From Bacteroidales bacterium (lineage in GTDB: Bacteria; Bacteroidota; Bacteroidia; Bacteroidales; Tenuifilaceae): a stretch of 55,399 nt of DNA. Each line of letters starts with the position of its first letter. The first letter of the stretch is position 1. Of the stretch, positions 27,747 to 37,339 are shown piece by piece. The notes under the pieces were generated by a model. It worked only from the letters and a program-made list of their open reading frames with translations. It made no database searches and was not told where the DNA came from. The stretch is from assembly GCA_013141385.1 (NCBI GenBank), contig JABFRB010000039.1, positions 1-55,399 of the forward strand, read 5' to 3'. The translations under genes were made by a program, and so were the position numbers.

Positions 27747-29054
27747 TTATGAAATTGATGCTTTACTTTTAAAATCTTTTTTATTGATGATATGTTTTTC
27801 AAAAATTGCTACTAATTTATTGGTAGATATTTCAATATCAAAGTTATCTTTTACTTTTCGCTTTCCGTTTTCTGCTATTCTATTGTACAATTGATTATCA
27901 TTATTAAGTCTCAGGATAGCATCAGCTAAAGCGGTTTCGTCTTTTTCAGGGATCAACAATCCTGTTTTCTCATTCTCTATTAATTCAGGAATGGCTGAAA
28001 TATTGGTAGAAATTACAGGAATGCCCATTGCCATTGCTTCCAATAATACGTTGGGCAAGCCATCCCTGTCGCCATTTTTTGCCATGATACAAGGCAATAC
28101 AAAAATATCGGAATCAGCTATTCGCTGTTTTACTTCTTTCTGTGAAATTAAACCTTTTAAACGAACGCAATGAGTTAAGTTGTTCTTTGTAATAAATCTT
28201 TTCAACTGTTTTTGTAAGGGGCCATTGCCGATAATTGTACAACGAATTTTTGTTCCATTACTTGTTAAAAGTCGGGTTGCTTTTAACAGGTGAATTAATC
28301 CCTTCTTTTCCACCAATCGCGCCACAGATACAATTTCTATGTTATCGTTTTTATTCCCACTGTTCGGAATCTCGGACTTCTTCCATCTTGAAATATCAAT
28401 CCCATGATAAATGGTATGTAATTTTGCAGCGTATTGGCTTTTTGTAAGTTTATTAAGAAAAGCCCGGTTATATTCTGTGCAGGTAATAACAAAAGAAGCA
28501 TCCGCAACTTCTTGCTCAATATTTGTTTGATTGAGATAAATATCCTGTGCATGGAGTGTAAAACTGTAGGTTACATTCATAAGCCGGGAGAGGATTTTGG
28601 CGATATCGGTAGCAATAAAACCAAAATGGGCATGAATGTGGTGTACCTGCCTATTTTTGAGTTGAGCAGCAAAATACTTGCTAATGCAATAGTTCCGAAG
28701 ATATTTTAGGAATGAGAAAGGGGAGTGAAGATAGAAGTAGGGAAATGGTAAAATGGAAAAAGGCGAACGGAAAAAGGGAAGAAATATGAATGGTAGATAA
28801 AAGTATATTTTTGGTAGATATATAATATGCGATTTCAGGTTTTTTATTTCAGAAATATCAAGGTACTGCCTTTGTTTTCGAAGAACAAGTAGGTATATTT
28901 CAAATCCTCTTTTCTCTAATGCAAGGATTTCATTTAGGATAAAATATTCGGAAGGGGAGGGGAACTTTTCAACAATATAGGTAATACGAAAAGGAGCTTG
29001 GTAATGAAGCCCAGAAGTTGACTTTATCGTATTATTCTCTTGCAACTTGTCCAC
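27747..29054 (-). CDS. GT4 glycosyltransferase, WcaL-like
   Basis: The 435-residue protein is a GT-B retaining glycosyltransferase. Markers are FPSPSEYFILNEILALEKRG near the N-terminus, HIHAHFGFIATDIAK, a nucleotide-sugar region VSVARLVEKKGLIHLL, and GLPNVLLEAMAMGIPVIST. The N-terminal pattern and the EKTGLLIPEKD segment resemble WcaL-type transferases of colanic-acid-like pathways. It starts 7 nt after the flippase gene ends, so translation is probably coupled. The donor sugar is unknown. Confidence 0.87.
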   Translation of the reverse strand: MDKLQENNTIKSTSGLHYQAPFRITYIVEKFPSPSEYFILNEILALEKRGFEIYLLVLRKQRQYLDISEIKNLKSHIIYLPKIYFYLPFIFLPFFRSPFSILPFPYFYLHSPFSFLKYLRNYCISKYFAAQLKNRQVHHIHAHFGFIATDIAKILSRLMNVTYSFTLHAQDIYLNQTNIEQEVADASFVITCTEYNRAFLNKLTKSQYAAKLHTIYHGIDISRWKKSEIPNSGNKNDNIEIVSVARLVEKKGLIHLLKATRLLTSNGTKIRCTIIGNGPLQKQLKRFITKNNLTHCVRLKGLISQKEVKQRIADSDIFVLPCIMAKNGDRDGLPNVLLEAMAMGIPVISTNISAIPELIENEKTGLLIPEKDETALADAILRLNNDNQLYNRIAENGKRKVKDNFDIEISTNKLVAIFEKHIINKKDFKSKASIS

Positions 29055-29061
29055 TGCTTAT

Positions 29062-30570
29062 TTATTTGAAAACACCTGCAAAGCGCAATCCTATAAAATA
29101 GACAGTACTTCCTACTATAAAGCTCGTTCCCATGTATGTCATTTTTATTAAAAGACCCATATTGCTCCAGTTATTCATGAAGTTTCTTGAAAAGAATATT
29201 ACCAAAGTAAAGACGGCCACCGGAAATGCTACTTTAAACAAGAAACTACGAATTTTTTTGACATCGAATGTTATCTTATTTTTCAAAAGTCTCAGTAAAA
29301 CCAAGTTTTTCACTGTTTTTTGAATTACAAAAGCAATAGCTATTCCAATATACCCTATCCATCCAATAAAAATCCAGGTCAACGCAATATGAAGCAATAC
29401 GCACCCTATTCCCACAAAAACTGGAGTTTTGGCATCGGCATTGGCATAGTAAAAGATAACAAGTATGGTTTCGATGGCAAAGAACACCATCCCCAATGAA
29501 TAAACCATTAATGGAGTAGAAGTAAGCAACGTGGAGGTTTTATCGAAAGCACCATGCTGAAAGATTATTTCGATAATGGACGTTGAGTAAACAAAGAAAA
29601 ATGACGCAATGGGAAGAAAGGCTATTACAATCCATTTTAAAGAATCTGCCAATAATTTTTTGAGTTTTTCTTGCTGTTTTTCAATGGCAAGTTGCGAAAA
29701 ATAGGGGAAAACAACTATACTCAAAACATAAGGGAAAATAATTACGGGAAGTTCCACCACCTTTTTTGCATAACTTAAGGCGGCAATAGCACCTTCTTGT
29801 AAATACGAGGCAAAAATATTATCGACTAAGCTGCTTACTTGGGAAAAGCTAACGCCCAAAAGCAAAGGCCAAGTGAGCATCCATGCTTTTTTTGCATAGC
29901 TTTTGTCGACCGAAGTTTTGCGGAAACTGATTTTATCGTATAATTTCACCAAATGAACGGCGAACCGGCCTATGGATCCTGCTATGATACCTATAATAGC
30001 TCCAACAATCCCCAACTCCCGGTAAAATACCACAATTCCAAGCAAAATAAAACCTTTAAAAGCAAGTTCGCCTGATGCGGGTAGTACAAATAATTTTATT
30101 CCGTTCAGAGTAATGCTTGTTAGCGTGGATAAAGCTAAAAATATAAATGCGGGAACTGCTATTTGAAGAAGTTTTACTGAGAGTACCCATTTGTTCCCTT
30201 CAAAGCCGGGAGCAAAAATATTCATAATACTTTCAGGAAATAGAAATGCCAGCAAAGCAATTGGTATCGTTATTGCCAAAATAATACGGATGCCTTTGTT
30301 AAACAGATGCCATGCCCCTGATTCGTCACCCTTACTTTTTGCTTCGAGAAAAATATTCAGAAACCCTGGCTCTACAACCTCTCTGGAAAAATAAAACAGG
30401 CTTAACACAATGGTTAAAATAACAGTATAAACATCAACCTCGTAGCTTGTGCCATAGTAGTATGCCAATACCAATTTCTCGGCATAGCCTAGCACTTTAA
30501 CAAGCAATGTGATAATTAATAATCCAGCTGAGGACTTGATTATGTTGTTTTGTAGTAATTTTTTTAACAT
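29062..30570 (-). CDS. MurJ/MviN-like lipid-linked oligosaccharide flippase
   Basis: The 502-residue protein has about 12-14 membrane helices spread over its whole length. Family signs are LLVKVLGYAEKLVLAYYYGTSYEVDVY near the N-terminus and the charged loop FQHGAFDKTSTLLTSTPL, typical of MviN/MurJ. Inside a glycosyltransferase cluster it more likely turns an exopolysaccharide intermediate across the inner membrane than lipid II for the cell wall. It overlaps the preceding GT4 gene by 7 nt. Use in peptidoglycan synthesis cannot be excluded. Confidence 0.85.
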   Translation of the reverse strand: MLKKLLQNNIIKSSAGLLIITLLVKVLGYAEKLVLAYYYGTSYEVDVYTVILTIVLSLFYFSREVVEPGFLNIFLEAKSKGDESGAWHLFNKGIRIILAITIPIALLAFLFPESIMNIFAPGFEGNKWVLSVKLLQIAVPAFIFLALSTLTSITLNGIKLFVLPASGELAFKGFILLGIVVFYRELGIVGAIIGIIAGSIGRFAVHLVKLYDKISFRKTSVDKSYAKKAWMLTWPLLLGVSFSQVSSLVDNIFASYLQEGAIAALSYAKKVVELPVIIFPYVLSIVVFPYFSQLAIEKQQEKLKKLLADSLKWIVIAFLPIASFFFVYSTSIIEIIFQHGAFDKTSTLLTSTPLMVYSLGMVFFAIETILVIFYYANADAKTPVFVGIGCVLLHIALTWIFIGWIGYIGIAIAFVIQKTVKNLVLLRLLKNKITFDVKKIRSFLFKVAFPVAVFTLVIFFSRNFMNNWSNMGLLIKMTYMGTSFIVGSTVYFIGLRFAGVFK

Positions 30571-31682
30571 CCCAATATTGTTTTATAAACACATACAGTT
30601 TCTTTTGCTGCCCGTTCCCATGTAAACTGTTTTACCCATTCTCTACCTTCGGATATTAGTTTTTGTTTCAGTCCTGTATTTGTAATTAATTGATACATTC
30701 CTTCTGCCAGTTGATTTACATCATATGGGTCTACCTGAAGGCACTTTCCGCCAGTAATCTCAGGCAAGGCTCCTCTGTCGGAAACCAGTGCTGGTAAGCC
30801 ACAAGCCATTGCTTCCAAAGGAGGGAAGCCAAAACCTTCATATAAGGAAGGGAATGCAAACAAATCGGCCAATGAATAAAAACAAGGCAATTCCTCTTTG
30901 GGAACATAGCCGGGAAATAGTACTTCGTTTTCCAAACGTGATTTTTTAACGATATCGAATACATGTCTGTATTTCCATCCCTTTTTACCGACTATAACCA
31001 GCTTATGCTTGATAAGTGTTTCTTTTTTTAGTTTACAGAATGCAGCTACTAACCTTTCGAGGTTCTTTTTGGGTTCTATATTCCCTACAAATAGGATAAA
31101 TTGTTCTGGCAAACGGTACTTACGGATAACATTGCTCAATAATTCCGGATCGGTTATCTTCTTGAAATTACTGCTGATCCCATGATAAACAACTTCTATT
31201 TTTTCAGGGGGAGTTTTGAAATGCCGTATTATATCTTCTTTCACCTTGTGGGAAACGGCGATAATTTTGCTAACTTTTTTGATGGATCTAGGCAAAAATA
31301 AACGAAAATAAAACACTGATTCTGTTTGGCATAACTCAGGATAATCGAGAGTGATTAAATCGTGGATAGTTACAACGGAAGGAAAAGGACATCTAAACGG
31401 CAGAAGGTAGTTTGGGGAATGGTATAAATCGAATTTTTGATTAAGAAAATATTTTGGTAGCATAAAATTTTCGTAAAAAATCCGTCTAACGCGACTTTCT
31501 TTTAGATTAATAAAATGAATATTTATTAGATCATTAGCACTAAAATTATTCTTGTAATTTTTAGAAACTAAGAAATCAAAATGTTTATTTTGCTTTTGAT
31601 ATTCATGCAATAAATTCTCGGTATAGTATTGGACTCCTGTATTTAAGTTACCTAATTGGAGGCCATTTATCAATATTTTCAT
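30564..31682 (-). CDS. GT4 glycosyltransferase, mannosyltransferase-like
   Basis: The 372-residue protein has the GT4 pattern found in many mannosyl/rhamnosyl transferases: SPNYLLPFRCPFPSVVTIHD in the acceptor domain, FILFVGNIEPKKNLERLV and FAFPSLYEGFGFPPLEAM in the donor domain, and LVSDRGALPEITGG at the end of the site. Its stop overlaps the flippase start by 7 nt. Donor specificity is a guess from motif resemblance only. Confidence 0.88.
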   Translation of the reverse strand: MKILINGLQLGNLNTGVQYYTENLLHEYQKQNKHFDFLVSKNYKNNFSANDLINIHFINLKESRVRRIFYENFMLPKYFLNQKFDLYHSPNYLLPFRCPFPSVVTIHDLITLDYPELCQTESVFYFRLFLPRSIKKVSKIIAVSHKVKEDIIRHFKTPPEKIEVVYHGISSNFKKITDPELLSNVIRKYRLPEQFILFVGNIEPKKNLERLVAAFCKLKKETLIKHKLVIVGKKGWKYRHVFDIVKKSRLENEVLFPGYVPKEELPCFYSLADLFAFPSLYEGFGFPPLEAMACGLPALVSDRGALPEITGGKCLQVDPYDVNQLAEGMYQLITNTGLKQKLISEGREWVKQFTWERAAKETVCVYKTILGC

Positions 31683-31720
31683 TTAATAATGCTTTCAAAA
31701 TTTGCTCCGTTTATATGATA

Positions 31721-32860
31721 TCAGAGAGTGTCAATAACTTCTTCAATCTTAATTATCGAGTTTTGTAAATTAAAGCAGTTCAAAACTCTTTCCCTACTAG
31801 CTTTCCCCATCTGAAATCTCAATTCGTTATTTGTTAGTAAATTAATTGCCTTTTGTGCAATGCCATTAATATCCCCAGGCTCTAATGTATAGCCAGTTAC
31901 ATTGTCTAAAATTATTTCTGATGGCCCTCCCGACCTGTATGCAATAACTGGTTTTCCCAATGACATGGCTTCAATAATAACCCTGCCAAATGGTTCATTA
32001 ATTGCGGTATGTATTAAAATATCAGCCATTGAAATCACTTCCCTTATATTTTCCTGAAAATCTATTATACTGAAAAAATCTGATACTCCTTCAACCTTAA
32101 CGCATTCATTTAAAAACTCTAAATATGATTGATCTGCTTTATTTATAGGTTGACCGATAATTGCCATATGTGAATTGATTACTCTTTCATGAATTAGTTT
32201 TGAAACTTTAATAAAATCAATATGATTTTTCCATTGGGTTATCTGACTAACCATAATAATTAAACGTTTATCTGATGAGATATTCACCTGCTTTCGCATG
32301 TATATCTCAGATATACTGTTACTTTCTTTCCAGAAATGAGTATCAATCCCATTATATATTGTAACCGTTTTGTCCCTTTCTTTACCTTCAAATTGTTTAT
32401 TGATAAAATCAGAGACACATATTAGCCGATCACTTTGGTTTAACATTATACTTTTAATTATTCCTGATGTGGTGTAATCTCTGACATGTAAAATTATTTT
32501 TGTTCGAGTAAAGGTCTTTATAAATAATACATAAGGAAAGGCCTTATAGGTGTTCACATAAACAATATCTATTTTTTTATTTATAGCATAAATTAGTAGT
32601 TTTATAGAGTAATAGACAATATTAAAAAAGTACGAACCAACCTTAAATATATTAAAGGTTTTAACAAAGTTCAATAAGCTGTATTCCTTAATAAAAACAC
32701 TATTATTTATTAATTTATGATAATTATTATTAGATGGTAATATAAGAGTGATTTCGTATTTGTTTTTATCGATTGAGTTTATAATATCTACCATGCTTTG
32801 CTCTGCACCACTCAGCATGATAGAATTACTAATGAATAAAATTTTATTTTCTTTTCCCAC
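31721..32860 (-). CDS. GT4 glycosyltransferase
   Basis: The 379-residue protein has a GT-B fold with SNSIMLSGAEQSMVDIINSI at the N-terminus, VYVNTYKAFPYVLFIK, a donor site with LIIMVSQITQWKNHIDFIK, and INEPFGRVIIEAMSLGKP holding the E-x7-E pattern. The region is markedly AT-rich and Ile/Asn-rich compared with its neighbours, as is common for glycan-assembly genes that move between strains. It lies 38 nt upstream of the next GT4 gene. Confidence 0.87.
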   Translation of the reverse strand: MGKENKILFISNSIMLSGAEQSMVDIINSIDKNKYEITLILPSNNNYHKLINNSVFIKEYSLLNFVKTFNIFKVGSYFFNIVYYSIKLLIYAINKKIDIVYVNTYKAFPYVLFIKTFTRTKIILHVRDYTTSGIIKSIMLNQSDRLICVSDFINKQFEGKERDKTVTIYNGIDTHFWKESNSISEIYMRKQVNISSDKRLIIMVSQITQWKNHIDFIKVSKLIHERVINSHMAIIGQPINKADQSYLEFLNECVKVEGVSDFFSIIDFQENIREVISMADILIHTAINEPFGRVIIEAMSLGKPVIAYRSGGPSEIILDNVTGYTLEPGDINGIAQKAINLLTNNELRFQMGKASRERVLNCFNLQNSIIKIEEVIDTL

Positions 32861-33004
32861 TAATCGTATTTTTCGGAAAGGTAATGTAATATGAAATTCC
32901 TAAATAATAAATACTATCAAATTTAACCTGTAATACTTTTTAAGGATTAATCTCAAGGCAAAGACTTGAATTTTTTGGGAAGTTGGATTTAATTATAGTT
33001 AAGG

Positions 33005-33910
33005 CTATATGGAGGTTAATACTTCTTTGGCTTCAAATTCTAGAGAATAATTTTTTATCATCCAGTTTCTAATTATATTAAAGATTTCCATTTCCCATTC
33101 AACGGAATAGAAACTATGGTTTGCTCCCATAATTATATGCTTATGATATCCTATTCCATATTTTTCTAATAAAGATGTGATTTGTTGTAGTGTAACATCT
33201 GTTTCAGGATCTTTCTCCCCATGTATTAGTAAAAAAGGAGTACCCGAATAATTTTTAAAGGAAGAATCTGTCGTTATAACCTTCTTTTGAGGGGCAGGGG
33301 CAGATTTGTTTGGTTTGAAACGATCAACAATAGAATGGGATAAAAAAGATACATAACGAAATGGAACTTCTATTAATTTTCTAAATTTCACTTCCCCTGT
33401 GGTAAGTTTAATCAATTTCTCTTTATTTAAGTAATTGAGAATGCTATTTTTCTTTTTATTTATTTGGGTTTGAGCGACTGAATCAACTCGTAACAAGGAA
33501 CTTGACATTTCTATTACACCATCTATTTTTTGTTTCCCAGCTTTGGCGTAATAAATTGCAAGTTTTGCCCCAGAACAAATTCCAAAAAGGATTATTTTGT
33601 GGTATTTAATATTGGCATTTAAATATGAAATTACTTGCTCCAAATCAAAAAGCATGGTTGTATTGCTTGTTTCAAACCTCCTACCTGCGCTATACCCTCT
33701 ACCCCTAAAATCAAAACGGATGCTATAATAGCCCATCTCAGAGAACTGACGGGCGTATTTTACAAACATCTGGTGTGGTCCAATGCGGTAGCCTGCCCAC
33801 CCATGCATAAATACTATTACTGTTTTTTCCTCTTTTTCAATAGATGGCGTGTGTAGAATACACGAAATCCTTTCGTCTTTTTCTCCTATGTTTATAGCTT
33901 GTTCGGGCAT
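33005..33910 (-). CDS. Alpha/beta-hydrolase, resembles exosortase-associated hydrolase 1
   Basis: I prefer the start at 33910 (MPEQAINIGEKDERI); an upstream start at 33937 adds nine residues. The fold is alpha/beta-hydrolase: oxyanion region VFMHGWAGYRIGPHQMFV, nucleophile elbow ILFGICSGAKLA with Ser, acid in LLIHGEKDPETD and His in MGANHSFYSVEWE. The pattern recalls the hydrolase type found with exosortase and exopolysaccharide genes. The paired gene downstream in this map (34003-34803) fits that pattern too. All triad residues are present, so it should be active. A substrate, perhaps an acyl or ester group on the polysaccharide or its carrier, is not known. Confidence 0.78.
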   Translation of the reverse strand: MPEQAINIGEKDERISCILHTPSIEKEEKTVIVFMHGWAGYRIGPHQMFVKYARQFSEMGYYSIRFDFRGRGYSAGRRFETSNTTMLFDLEQVISYLNANIKYHKIILFGICSGAKLAIYYAKAGKQKIDGVIEMSSSLLRVDSVAQTQINKKKNSILNYLNKEKLIKLTTGEVKFRKLIEVPFRYVSFLSHSIVDRFKPNKSAPAPQKKVITTDSSFKNYSGTPFLLIHGEKDPETDVTLQQITSLLEKYGIGYHKHIIMGANHSFYSVEWEMEIFNIIRNWMIKNYSLEFEAKEVLTSI

Positions 33911-34002
33911 TGCATATATTTTTTTGGTGCAAAACAAACGACTTTATTTGTTATACTAATGTTGGTAAAATATTTCTGTATAATTAAAAATTACAACTCC
34001 AT

Positions 34003-34803
34003 TTATAGATTGTTAACTATCAACTCCTTAAGTTCACTAATATCTGGTGAAGATTCTATCCTGTCCCAGAATGGTTCCAATTTTATAGTTGTAAAGTTTT
34101 CTTCTTTTAGATGCCCTGCTTCTACCAATCGTTGATATTCCTTTGAGGTTCTTCCTGTTATTGAAACATTCACAACAAAAGTATTGACTGCTTTTACTTT
34201 ATTAAAATCGTCCTTATGTTTTACAATACTCCTATAAAATGGTGCTCCAATTTCATGCCCGTCAAAATCCAACGATTTATCCTCTTTCAGTTCTTCAATT
34301 AACTCATTTCGTTTTGAGCTAATGTTGCCCTGGGTCAACAATTCTTTAAAAAGCTTACTTTTGAGTATCTTCCTGAAATATTCTTCGGGATTTATAACAG
34401 GTTCCAGCATGATTGTTTTACCACTGTATTCTGTTTTGCTGCAATAAACACCTGCGATTAAAGAGCCAAGTCTTAATCCTAAATAATGTACCTTGTTTAA
34501 TGAATAATTAGTTTTGAAATAATCGCTAACATATCCCAATTCATCAAACCAATCATCCAGAGTTGCCTTCAATAAGCTTCCCTCACTATCGCCGCACCCA
34601 TAAAAATCGAACATTAACACATAATACCCTTGCTGTGTTATTGATTCCGCAATTTCAAACAATATCCTGTGAGCACTTTTTTTCTCTTCGGCAAAAGGAG
34701 GGACAATTACATAACCTTCCTGTTTATCTGTAAATTCAGGTTTCAATAGGGTTGTATAAAGTGCGTTACCCTTATAATTCAAAAAAAGTTGTTCTACATT
34801 CAT
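34003..34803 (-). CDS. Alpha/beta-hydrolase-like protein lacking the nucleophile Ser, exosortase-associated hydrolase 2 type
   Basis: The 266-residue protein has an alpha/beta-hydrolase core with GYVIVPPFAEEKKSAHR, the PPFAEE pattern known from the second hydrolase of exosortase (type 1) loci, and VLMFDFYGCGDSEG. At the nucleophile elbow, where G-x-S-x-G is expected, the sequence is HYLGLRLGSLIAG, so Arg replaces Ser. A similar GLR-x-G elbow occurs in that family as I remember it. It may be non-catalytic or use another residue. It lies 65 nt before the first hydrolase gene, so the two form a pair. Confidence 0.72.
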   Translation of the reverse strand: MNVEQLFLNYKGNALYTTLLKPEFTDKQEGYVIVPPFAEEKKSAHRILFEIAESITQQGYYVLMFDFYGCGDSEGSLLKATLDDWFDELGYVSDYFKTNYSLNKVHYLGLRLGSLIAGVYCSKTEYSGKTIMLEPVINPEEYFRKILKSKLFKELLTQGNISSKRNELIEELKEDKSLDFDGHEIGAPFYRSIVKHKDDFNKVKAVNTFVVNVSITGRTSKEYQRLVEAGHLKEENFTTIKLEPFWDRIESSPDISELKELIVNNL

Positions 34804-34928
34804 TTTTTTACATTTTCACACTCCTCATCGCAGTTCTATATCATAATCCCGTGTTTCTCTATGAAACAAATTATTATGCAGAGTTTGAAAGAGGAGTATA
34901 GAGTTTCACTGATTTTTTTGAAAAAAGC

Positions 34929-36635
34929 CTATTCAATTTGGTTTTTAAAAAGCGAATAATAAAAGCCTTTGGTTTCGATTAACGCTTCATGCGAACCTTG
35001 CTCTACAACTTGCCCCTTGTCCATGCATATTATTTCATCAACTTCTTTAATTGCACTTAATCGATGGCTAACCAATATCATGGTTTTGCCTTTATAAATA
35101 TCTCGCAAGTTGTTGAAAATTTGTTTTTCACTTTCCGAATCTAACGCCGAGGTAGCTTCATCGAGTATCACTACGTCAGATTTTTTCAACAATGCCCTTG
35201 CAATGGCAATGCGTTGCTTTTGTCCTCCTGATAATTTTGTACCCTTATCCCCAACAACCGAATCGAATTTATCGTCAATGGTCATAATATGGTCGTAAAT
35301 CCCAGTGGTTTTGGCTGATTTTGTTATCTCATCTTCAGGGGCTGTTTCGTTTCCGTATTTTATGTTTTCCCAAATTGTATCGTGAAACAATTGATTATCC
35401 TGAGTAATCAGGGCTATTTTTTTTCGTAACGAATTTATTCCAATATGCTCCAACTCCTGTCCATCAATAAAAATCTGACCCGATTCCTTTTCGTAAAATC
35501 TACATAATAAATTAATTATTGTGCTTTTGCCGCAACCACTGGTTCCAACTATAGCGTAAACTTTTCCTGCTTTAAATTCTAGACTCAATTTATTCAATAC
35601 CAAATTACTGTCGTAGCTAAAAGTGACATCTTTAAATTCGATGGATTTATGAATGATTAAACTATTGGAACTGTCTGTTTCTGATAACTCCTGCGATAAT
35701 TCAAAAAACTCATAAATACGTCTCATCGAAACCGACGACCTTACAATATCTATGTATAAACTCATCATGTCGCGCAATGGGTCGTAAAGCCTGTTAAGGT
35801 ATTGAATAAATGCCACTAATGAGCCAATGGTCAAGGCATCCTTCATTACCAATCCACCTCCCCAATAAAAGATCAAAATGGGAGTAAAAGAAATTAATAA
35901 TGTAGAAAATCCTTTTGTGGTTGATGATATCACCACATTTCTTAAATTAAAATGGATCCATTCATTTATTTTGCCAGTAAGTTTATTATTCTCATAAACA
36001 TACTTAGTGTAAATTTTAATGAGTTTGACATTTTCAAGCCTTTCAATAAGATACGAGAGAATATCGGCATCTTTTTCCCTCGATTTTTTTATAAGCCTTC
36101 GTATTTTCGGTTGAAAGTAAAGAGTGTTTATAAAAATAAATGGAATGGTTATTAGCGATATCAGGAACAATTTGTAATTTAACAGACACAATGCTACGCC
36201 GAGGCCAGTAATCATTAAAATACCGTTAATGAAACGTAACATGCTGCCTGTTAAAAGGCTTTGTATTGTATTCACCTCGCTGTTTATCCTGTGTATCATA
36301 TCCCCCGTTTTGTTTTTGTCGAAAAAACTCATGGGCAGACGTATCATATGGCTAAATAAGTCCTTACGAATATCGAGCATAATATGGTTGCTCACCCATT
36401 CGAATAGGTAATCGGAACAAAAGGAAATTAAGATACGGGCTATGTTTATTGAAAAGAGTATCAGTAATATCTTGACAAGTAAATGAAAATCCTTTGATGG
36501 GAAAACTTTATCTATAATTACTTTTAAAATATAAGGCGATGCAAGCGAGGCTACACTGCTCAATGCCATCAGAAAAAGGATTAATACTTCCTTCTTCCAG
36601 TAGGGCCTTAGGTATTTTATAAATCGGAGGTACAT
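34929..36635 (-). CDS. MsbA-like ABC exporter (fused permease and ATPase)
   Basis: The 568-residue half-transporter has six membrane helices (about 15-300) and a C-terminal ATPase with Walker A GTSGCGKST at 364-372, signature LSGGQKQR at 468-475, Walker B VVILDE at 488-493 and switch His in LVSHRLSA. It should act as a homodimer in the inner membrane. Its place among glycosyltransferases suggests export of a lipid-linked glycan or lipid. A flippase of another type is encoded in the same cluster, so the cluster has two candidate translocators. The substrate is unproven. Confidence 0.9.
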   Translation of the reverse strand: MYLRFIKYLRPYWKKEVLILFLMALSSVASLASPYILKVIIDKVFPSKDFHLLVKILLILFSINIARILISFCSDYLFEWVSNHIMLDIRKDLFSHMIRLPMSFFDKNKTGDMIHRINSEVNTIQSLLTGSMLRFINGILMITGLGVALCLLNYKLFLISLITIPFIFINTLYFQPKIRRLIKKSREKDADILSYLIERLENVKLIKIYTKYVYENNKLTGKINEWIHFNLRNVVISSTTKGFSTLLISFTPILIFYWGGGLVMKDALTIGSLVAFIQYLNRLYDPLRDMMSLYIDIVRSSVSMRRIYEFFELSQELSETDSSNSLIIHKSIEFKDVTFSYDSNLVLNKLSLEFKAGKVYAIVGTSGCGKSTIINLLCRFYEKESGQIFIDGQELEHIGINSLRKKIALITQDNQLFHDTIWENIKYGNETAPEDEITKSAKTTGIYDHIMTIDDKFDSVVGDKGTKLSGGQKQRIAIARALLKKSDVVILDEATSALDSESEKQIFNNLRDIYKGKTMILVSHRLSAIKEVDEIICMDKGQVVEQGSHEALIETKGFYYSLFKNQIE

Positions 36636-36658
36636 CTTTGAGGTTTTATTGCAGGGTA

Positions 36659-37339
36659 TTAATTTTGTAATTTAATTTTTCCAAATTTTATATTTCCACT
36701 CCACGATAATCTTGCCGAATTGGGCATCCACGAAATGGAGGTTTCTCGTTCCATCATCATTCCTGAGTTAGGAGGGTAAGGATTATCATTATCATTTATT
36801 TCAATATTAAAGTCAATTAAATCACTGGTATTTTTGATATTTAATGCTTTAAGTGGAATAGAAATTTCAAGTTTATAACCATTTGCATCGCTAACAAGTT
36901 TATAATCTAGGTGTATTTTGCTTAACACGCTATCGCATTTAGAAATAAATGAGAATACTTGTAATTGTTTCTTCTTATCTTTTTGTATCGAAGGGGTTTT
37001 GAAGTAAAATTCGATATCGTCATTATCATACGGTTGCAGTAATCCAGATACATCTCCGAATCTTATATCATCGATAACACTAATGAAAAAGTACAAATTG
37101 TTATTGTCCCAAGCACATCTGAAAGATGCAGTTAAATCAGTAGAATCTTTCATGTAAAGATCACCTATAATATCTCCGTTGATAAGTGCTGGCTTTGCAT
37201 TTAACCACATACTATCCATAGTACCATCTATTACAGGAGGTTGTGCAAAATGAATGGCCGAATAATTCACATGATTTTTGTCTTTACAACTGGCAATTAC
37301 AACCAGCAGGATTATAAATAAATTATTTTTTAGGTTCAT
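36659..37339 (-). CDS. CBM9-like carbohydrate-binding lipoprotein
   Basis: The 226-residue protein has a lipoprotein signal ending at C18 (VIASCKDKN). The rest is a single CBM9-type beta sandwich: PPVIDGTMDSMWLNAKPALI, FRCAWDNNNLYFFISVIDD and PYDNDDIEFYF, with NIEINDNDNPY near the end. Such domains bind sugars or sit in front of secreted enzymes; here it stands alone. It overlaps the SGNH-like gene by 17 nt and lies 23 nt before the ABC exporter. It may hold or sense the exported polysaccharide at the outer membrane. Confidence 0.75.
   Translation of the reverse strand: MNLKNNLFIILLVVIASCKDKNHVNYSAIHFAQPPVIDGTMDSMWLNAKPALINGDIIGDLYMKDSTDLTASFRCAWDNNNLYFFISVIDDIRFGDVSGLLQPYDNDDIEFYFKTPSIQKDKKKQLQVFSFISKCDSVLSKIHLDYKLVSDANGYKLEISIPLKALNIKNTSDLIDFNIEINDNDNPYPPNSGMMMERETSISWMPNSARLSWSGNIKFGKIKLQN

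Noticed and set aside
33005-34803. Full exosortase/PEP-CTERM sorting system
   Set aside because: Only the two hydrolase-like genes fit. No exosortase and no protein with a PEP-CTERM tail were seen in the window.
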